Below, piece by piece: positions 4,780 through 8,305 of a stretch of DNA of 8,305 bases. The position numbers were made by a program, and so were the translations under genes. Origin of the DNA: JBOICV01 sp050740255 (GTDB lineage: Bacteria > Pseudomonadota > Gammaproteobacteria > Nevskiales > JBOICV01); NCBI GenBank assembly GCA_050740255.1, contig JBOICV010000096.1:1-8305 (forward strand), in the 5' to 3' direction. Numbering within the stretch: position 1 is the first letter of the stretch; each line of letters starts with the position of its first letter. The notes below the pieces were generated by a model. It worked only from the letters and a program-made list of their open reading frames with translations, had not been told where the DNA came from and did no database searches.

Positions 4780-7686
4780 CTACTGGCAGGCCTCACAGTC
4801 CGGGTCAGTGATCGAGCAGGCCTTGGCTGCAGCTGCTCCGGCCGCTTCCGCCGCAACACCCTTCACGGCATTCAAGCGGTCGTCACTGATAGTCGATTTC
4901 TCCGCGTGCGTCGCACCGCGCGTGCGGAGGTAATAAGTGGTCTTAAGTCCTTTCTTCCAGGCGAACTTGTACAGCTCGTCCAGCTTGCGGCCGTTCGGCT
5001 GCGCCATGTACAGATTCAGGCTCTGCGCCTGGTCTATCCATTTCTGGCGGCGTGAACCTGCTTCCACCAGCCAGCTGGCATCAATCTCGAAGGCGCACTT
5101 GTATAGCGTTTTCAGTTCATCGGGGACGCGATCGATCTTCTGCACCGAGCCGTCGTAATACTTGAGGTCGTGCGCCATGACTTCATCCCACAGCCCGCGC
5201 GTCTTCAGATCAGCGACCAGGAAGGGGTTTACCACCGTGAACTCGCCGGAGAGATTGGCCTTGACGAACAGGTTCTCGAAGGTCGGCTCGATGGACTGGG
5301 CGACGCCGCAGATATTGGAGATGGTCGCGGTCGGCGCAATCGCCATGGTGTTGCTATTGCGCATGCCGACTTTCTGCACGCGCTCGCGCAGCTTGTCCCA
5401 GTTGAGCGTGCGCGAACGGTCCTGATCCAGATGCTCCGCGCCGCGCTCGCGCTCGAGAATATCGATCGAATCGATCGGCAGGCAGCCCTTGTCCCAGAGC
5501 GAGCCCTTGAAGCTCGGATAAGCGCCGCGCTCCTCAGCCAGATCAGCAGAGGCCTCGATCGCGTAGTAGCTGATCAACTCCATGCTGGTGTCGGCGAACT
5601 GCACCGCCTCATTCGATTCATAAGGCAGCCGCAGCATGTACAAGGCATCCTGAAAGCCCATCAGGCCCAGGCCTACCGGCCGGTGACGCAGATTGGAATT
5701 GCGCGCGGTCGGCACCGAGTAGTAGTTGTACTCGATCACGTTGTCGAGCATGCGCATCGCAGTGCGGATGGTCTGCTTGAGCTTGGGCCGATCCATGCCC
5801 AGCGTGCCGTCCTTTTGCTCGGCGACATGCTGGGCCAGGTTGATCGAACCGAGATTGCAGACCGCGATCTCCTTGCCCGGGCTGGTATTGAGCGTGATCT
5901 CGGTGCAGAGGTTGGAGCTGTGCACCACGCCGGTGTGCTGCTGCGGGCTTCTGAGATTGCAGGGGTCCTTGAAAGTGAACCAGGGATGGCCGGTTTCGAA
6001 CACCATCGACAGCATCTTGCGCCACAGCTGTACCGCCGGCAGACGCTTGAAATTGGTGATCGCGCCACGATCCGCCGCGCGCTCGTAGCGCACATAAGCG
6101 TCTTCGAAGGCCTTGCCGTAAAGATCGTGCAGGTCCGGCACGTCGTTGGGCGAGAACAGGGTCCACTCGCCGTTTTCGATGACACGCTTGACGAACAAAT
6201 CCGGCACCCAGTTGGCCGTATTCATGTCGTGGCAGCGGCGCCGGTCGTCGCCGGTGTTCTTGCGCAGGTCGAGGAATTCCTCGACGTCCTTGTGCCAGGT
6301 TTCGAGATAGGCGCAGACCGCGCCCTTGCGCTTGCCGCCCTGATTCACCGCCACCGCCGTGTCATTGGCGACCTTCATGAAGGGCACGACGCCATTGGAC
6401 TTGCCGTTGGTGCCCTTGATGTAACCACCCATCGCGCGCACCGGTGTCCAGTCATTGCCCAGGCCGCCGGCGAATTTGCTCAGCATGGCGTTGTCGTGAA
6501 TCGCGCCGAAGATGCCGTGCAGGTCGTCCGGCACCGTCGTGAGATAGCAGGACGACAGCTGCGGGCGCAGCGTGCCGGAGTTGAACAGCGTCGGCGTGCT
6601 CGACATGAAATCAAAGGAGCTGAGCAGCTTGTAGAACTCAATCGCCCATTTCTCGCGCTCGACCTCGTTGATCGCCAGGCCCATCGCCACGCGCATGAAG
6701 AAGGCTTGCGGCAGCTCGAAGCGGATCCGGTTCCAGTGCAGGAAGTAGCGGTCGTACAGGGTTTGCAGGCCGAGATAGGTGAACTGCATGTCGCGCTCGG
6801 GCAGCAAGGCCTTGCCGAGCGCGTCGAGATCGTAGTCCTTGAGCTGCGGGTCGAGCAGTTCCAGGTCCACGCCCTTGGCGATGTAGTCCTTGAAATAAAC
6901 CGGATAGACGTTCTTCATCTCGCTGCCGGTGGCGCGTTCGACGCGTTCGCCGAGGAAGTGCAGCGCTTCGTGCCGCAGCTTGTCCATCAGCAGGCGCGCG
7001 GAGACGTAGGTGTAATTCGGTTCGACTTCAATCAGTGCGCGTGCGGACAGCGTCAGCGCGATCGAAAGCTCGTTCTCGGTGATACCGTCGAAGATATTGC
7101 GCAGGCTGTCGGCGATGATGCGTTCGGCGTCCACGTCCTTGAGGCCGGTGCAGGCTTCCATCACCAGCCGGCGCAGGCGGGTTTCGTCGAGCGGCGTCTT
7201 GCTGCCGTCGTCGAGTTTGACGTGGATGCGCGGTTTCGCCGGCTCCTCTTTCTTGGCGGCCTCCGCGGCGCGGGCGCGCGAGCGCTCTTCGCGGTACAGC
7301 ACGTAATCGCGGGCGACCTTGTGCTCGCCGGCGCGCATCAGCGACAGCTCGACCTGGTCCTGGATGTCTTCTATATGTACCGTGCCGCCGCCGGACTGAT
7401 GGCGCGTCACGGCCTGCACCACCTGCTCGGTGAGGGCCTGTACCGATTCGTGAATACGCGTGCTGGCGGCCGCACTGGCGCCCTCGACCGCGAGGAAGGC
7501 CTTGGTCACGGCCAGCTCGATCTTGGCGGCATCGAAAGGCGTAATCTTGCCGTTGCGGCGGATCACGCGGATGCCGCCCGGCGCGGTGGCGGCCAGCTCG
7601 GCGTTATTCGACCCAGCACCATCCTGGCCTATAGGGGTCAAGAGTTTTTGGCCAAGTTCATCCGCGGTGCTGATTTGAGTCTGCAT
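4780..7686 (-). CDS. nrdA: Class Ia ribonucleotide reductase, alpha (catalytic) subunit NrdA
   Basis: The catalytic subunit reduces ribonucleoside diphosphates to deoxy forms using the radical made by NrdB. At 968 aa it is longer than E. coli NrdA (761 aa) and close to the Pseudomonas type. An N-terminal ATP-cone (about 38-135, IRVIRRNGKITPFDAAKI), the dATP/ATP activity switch, is followed by a second, more degenerate cone-like region (about 153-245). Catalytic residues seen: Cys380 in SSCYL and Cys610 in AVCNLGSINL (redox pair), Asn592/Cys594/Glu596 in SSNLCTEI (Cys594 is the thiyl radical site), PTATIS (785-790), and Tyr918/Tyr919 in TTYYL for radical transfer. The tail CSITDPDCEACQ supplies Cys964/Cys967 for re-reduction by thioredoxin or glutaredoxin. 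GGGGGGAG lies 6 bases before the ATG. First gene of the operon, 77 bases before the histone-like gene. Confidence 0.98.
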   Translation of the reverse strand: MQTQISTADELGQKLLTPIGQDGAGSNNAELAATAPGGIRVIRRNGKITPFDAAKIELAVTKAFLAVEGASAAASTRIHESVQALTEQVVQAVTRHQSGGGTVHIEDIQDQVELSLMRAGEHKVARDYVLYREERSRARAAEAAKKEEPAKPRIHVKLDDGSKTPLDETRLRRLVMEACTGLKDVDAERIIADSLRNIFDGITENELSIALTLSARALIEVEPNYTYVSARLLMDKLRHEALHFLGERVERATGSEMKNVYPVYFKDYIAKGVDLELLDPQLKDYDLDALGKALLPERDMQFTYLGLQTLYDRYFLHWNRIRFELPQAFFMRVAMGLAINEVEREKWAIEFYKLLSSFDFMSSTPTLFNSGTLRPQLSSCYLTTVPDDLHGIFGAIHDNAMLSKFAGGLGNDWTPVRAMGGYIKGTNGKSNGVVPFMKVANDTAVAVNQGGKRKGAVCAYLETWHKDVEEFLDLRKNTGDDRRRCHDMNTANWVPDLFVKRVIENGEWTLFSPNDVPDLHDLYGKAFEDAYVRYERAADRGAITNFKRLPAVQLWRKMLSMVFETGHPWFTFKDPCNLRSPQQHTGVVHSSNLCTEITLNTSPGKEIAVCNLGSINLAQHVAEQKDGTLGMDRPKLKQTIRTAMRMLDNVIEYNYYSVPTARNSNLRHRPVGLGLMGFQDALYMLRLPYESNEAVQFADTSMELISYYAIEASADLAEERGAYPSFKGSLWDKGCLPIDSIDILERERGAEHLDQDRSRTLNWDKLRERVQKVGMRNSNTMAIAPTATISNICGVAQSIEPTFENLFVKANLSGEFTVVNPFLVADLKTRGLWDEVMAHDLKYYDGSVQKIDRVPDELKTLYKCAFEIDASWLVEAGSRRQKWIDQAQSLNLYMAQPNGRKLDELYKFAWKKGLKTTYYLRTRGATHAEKSTISDDRLNAVKGVAAEAAGAAAAKACSITDPDCEACQ

Positions 7687-7692
7687 ATCTCG

Positions 7693-7700
7693 CTCCCCCC
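7693..7700 (-). promoter_or_regulatory. nrdA ribosome binding site
   Basis: GGGGGGAG on the minus strand, 6 bases before the ATG at 7686, supports that start. Confidence 0.7.
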
Positions 7701-7734
7701 TGTGGTAAAGCCGCCCTGAAAAAGTTATCCCGGT

Positions 7735-7750
7735 CCGCCGTGAACGGCGG
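7735..7750 (-). repeat. Perfect hairpin at the start of the nrdA leader
   Basis: The minus strand reads CCGCCG-TTCA-CGGCGG, a 6-bp all-GC stem with a 4-base loop. It starts a few bases after the transcription start predicted from the -10 box (about 7754), so it would sit at the very 5' end of the nrd mRNA. A role in mRNA stability is plausible. No U-tract follows, so it is not a terminator. Confidence 0.6.
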
Positions 7751-7756
7751 TATACA

Positions 7757-7772
7757 ACACTATATATGCCTC
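7757..7772. promoter_or_regulatory. NrdR box, promoter-proximal
   Basis: ACACTATATATGCCTC on the plus strand matches the left half and AT-rich core of the NrdR-box palindrome (ACAC-ATATAT-GTGT type); the right half is weak. It covers the -10 element. NrdR is the ATP/dATP-dependent repressor of ribonucleotide reductase operons and binds paired boxes. Confidence 0.75.
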
Positions 7773-7789
7773 GTTTCCTAGAACGTCAA
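7761..7789 (-). promoter_or_regulatory. sigma70 promoter of the nrd operon
   Basis: On the minus strand TTGACG (plus 7784-7789) and TATATA (plus 7761-7766) are 17 bases apart, five of six matches to consensus at each element with ideal spacing. The predicted start is near 7754, giving a leader of about 68 bases. Both NrdR boxes overlap it: one covers the -10, the other begins at the edge of the -35. Confidence 0.8.
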
Positions 7790-7804
7790 GCCTATATGTA
7801 GTGT
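7789..7804. promoter_or_regulatory. NrdR box, promoter-distal
   Basis: AGCCTATATGTAGTGT on the plus strand matches the right half and core of the NrdR palindrome. Its centre is 32 bases (three helical turns) from the proximal box, the spacing usual for NrdR box pairs. It abuts the -35 element. Confidence 0.75.
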
Positions 7805-7831
7805 GAGCGGGGGATTAAGCCTGGGAAAAGC

Positions 7832-7840
7832 TGTTGATAA
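7832..7840 (-). promoter_or_regulatory. DnaA box
   Basis: TTATCAACA on the minus strand differs from the consensus TTATCCACA at one base. It lies about 45 bases upstream of the -35. E. coli nrdAB also has DnaA boxes upstream of its promoter. Confidence 0.55.
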
Positions 7841-7877
7841 AAGGTGGGCAAACCCCGTAAATAGAGGCGGGACGAGC

Positions 7878-7886
7878 TTTTTCACC
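7878..7886 (+). promoter_or_regulatory. Weak DnaA-box-like site
   Basis: TTTTTCACC fits the relaxed consensus TTWTNCACA at 8 of 9 positions. It is weaker than its two neighbours and opposite in orientation, and may be chance. Confidence 0.25.
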
Positions 7887-7900
7887 TAAGCCCCGGAGGC

Positions 7901-7909
7901 AGTGGATAA
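7901..7909 (-). promoter_or_regulatory. DnaA box
   Basis: TTATCCACT on the minus strand differs from TTATCCACA only at the last base. It has the same orientation as the box at 7832-7840 and is 69 bases from it. Confidence 0.55.
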
Positions 7910-7997
7910 AAACATGGGGAGGGTGGGGAAGCCCTGCGCAAGATTTCGCCATTTGCGCGCTGCAGTGCGGAAAAACGCGGGCGGATGATCGCTCGTC

Positions 7998-8017
7998 ATT
8001 CCCGCGAACGCCGGAAT
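7998..8017. repeat. REP-like palindrome (ATTCCCGCG/CGCCGGAAT)
   Basis: Two 9-base arms with a single mismatch around AA: ATTCCCGCG and CGCCGGAAT. The CATTCCCGCGAACGC type of sequence is a common extragenic palindrome in Gamma- and Betaproteobacteria (from memory). Only one copy is in the window. Confidence 0.55.
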
Positions 8018-8032
8018 CTTCCCAGATTAGTT

Positions 8033-8067
8033 CCCCTCCCCCTGCGGGAGGGGATTAAGGGGAGGGG
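8033..8067. repeat. Poly-C/poly-G inverted repeat with a second competing arm
   Basis: CCCCTCCC (8033-8040) can pair with GGGAGGGG at 8046-8053 or with a second copy at 8060-8067. The two right arms are a direct repeat separated by ATTAAG. The alternatives are mutually exclusive. This is typical extragenic repeat DNA; on one strand the G-runs could also form a G-quadruplex. Confidence 0.5.
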
Positions 8068-8136
8068 TAAGCGAAATAGCGAGCGCATCTATTCCTATTG
8101 CTTGCTGTTCGTTAAAGCTTCTGTTCCGCCCTCGCT

Positions 8137-8298
8137 GGGCGGGACCCATTTTCTTTGCGCGGCCAAAGAAAATGGGCGAAAAGAAAGGCCGCCCGACGGC
8201 TTGTTTCGCGCTGCGCTTTCCTGCTCCGCGCGAAAGCCCGGTGCGGTCCATCCGTGGACCGCCCGCTCGCCGGGGCATTGCTCCACTGGAGCAATGCC
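8137..8298. repeat. Structured repeat element made of four successive inverted repeats
   Basis: Four perfect inverted repeats follow in about 160 bases. They are 8145-8157/8164-8176 (13-bp arms, CCCATTTTCTTTG, 6-base loop), 8204-8211/8228-8235 (TTTCGCGC/GCGCGAAA), 8243-8250/8255-8262 (GCGGTCCA/TGGACCGC, 4-base loop) and 8274-8285/8287-8298 (GGCATTGCTCCA arms around a single C). GGGCGG at 8137-8142 and CCGCCC at 8189-8194 also pair around the first. The CAAAGAAAATGGGCG segment resembles intergenic repeats common in Xanthomonadaceae and relatives, from memory. No transposase or target-site duplication is visible, and the element may continue past the window. Confidence 0.6.
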
Positions 8299-8305
8299 TC
8301 TATCC

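Larger units (their letters stand above)
7910..8305. other. Non-coding, repeat-rich region upstream of the nrd control region
   Basis: About 400 bases without a credible gene. The first part (7910-7990) is featureless. From 7998 to the window edge it is a chain of inverted repeats listed separately. Short open frames on the minus strand at 8027-8294 read straight through the palindromes, are Arg/Ala/Gly rich, and have no supporting start signal, so they are not genes. Confidence 0.6.

Noticed and set aside
5170..7719. Very long plus-strand open frame opposite nrdA (849 codons)
   Set aside because: It is antisense to an unmistakable nrdA. It arises from the codon bias of a GC-rich gene, its product is a His/Val/Gly/Arg-rich sequence with no domain, and it has no start signal.
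610..7960. A 14-base match (CGCCATTTGCGCGC) near 612 and near 7943
   Set aside because: One inside a coding region and one intergenic, with no extension of similarity. A match of this size is not surprising by chance in 8 kb.
8027..8294. Three overlapping short minus-strand open frames upstream of nrdA
   Set aside because: They run through the inverted repeats, have no ribosome binding site or family, and resemble the spurious hypothetical proteins that such repeats often generate.
7998..8298. CRISPR array or tRNA gene in the repeat-rich end
   Set aside because: The repeats are palindromes of different sequence, not regularly spaced direct repeats, and no cloverleaf with a tRNA T-loop is present.

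Overview
The window looks like a proteobacterial chromosome segment, most probably a beta- or gammaproteobacterium. The evidence is the type of the class Ia ribonucleotide reductase genes (a NrdA of 968 residues with two N-terminal ATP-cone regions, and a NrdB with an Ala/Pro-rich N-terminus and a C-terminal EYQTGGAL tail), a Lys/Ala-rich histone H1-like gene between them, and REP-like palindromes of kinds I associate with these classes. All supported genes lie on the minus strand, so the window reads from right to left.

Right to left: (1) 8305-7994 is non-coding and carries a cluster of inverted repeats (REP/MITE-like DNA). (2) 7910-7690 is the nrd control region. It holds two good and one weak DnaA-box-like sequences, a near-consensus sigma70 promoter (TTGACG-17-TATATA), two NrdR-box-like sequences 32 bp apart that bracket that promoter, and a short perfect hairpin at the start of the predicted leader. 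(3) nrdA (7686-4780), a small histone H1-like gene (4702-4418) and nrdB (4252-3077) follow in the same direction with short gaps. They probably form one operon making dNTP precursors, controlled by NrdR (dATP/ATP sensing) and perhaps DnaA (replication initiation). (4) A 264-base intergenic stretch (3076-2813) contains one REP-like palindrome and no recognisable gene. (5) The left third holds a different kind of DNA with lower GC and less biased codons. It contains a two-gene unit: a large protein with a protein-kinase-like domain fused to a P-loop ATPase (2812-149), followed after 7 bases by the first 47 codons of a second gene (141-1) that runs off the window.

The nrd part is standard metabolism with well-defined regulation. 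The left unit is the accessory part and the best candidate for something undescribed. A kinase fold with intact catalytic residues joined to an ORC/CDC6- or STAND-like ATPase, tightly coupled to an unknown partner, is the kind of build seen in bacterial signalling and conflict systems. The sequence alone does not prove a defence role.
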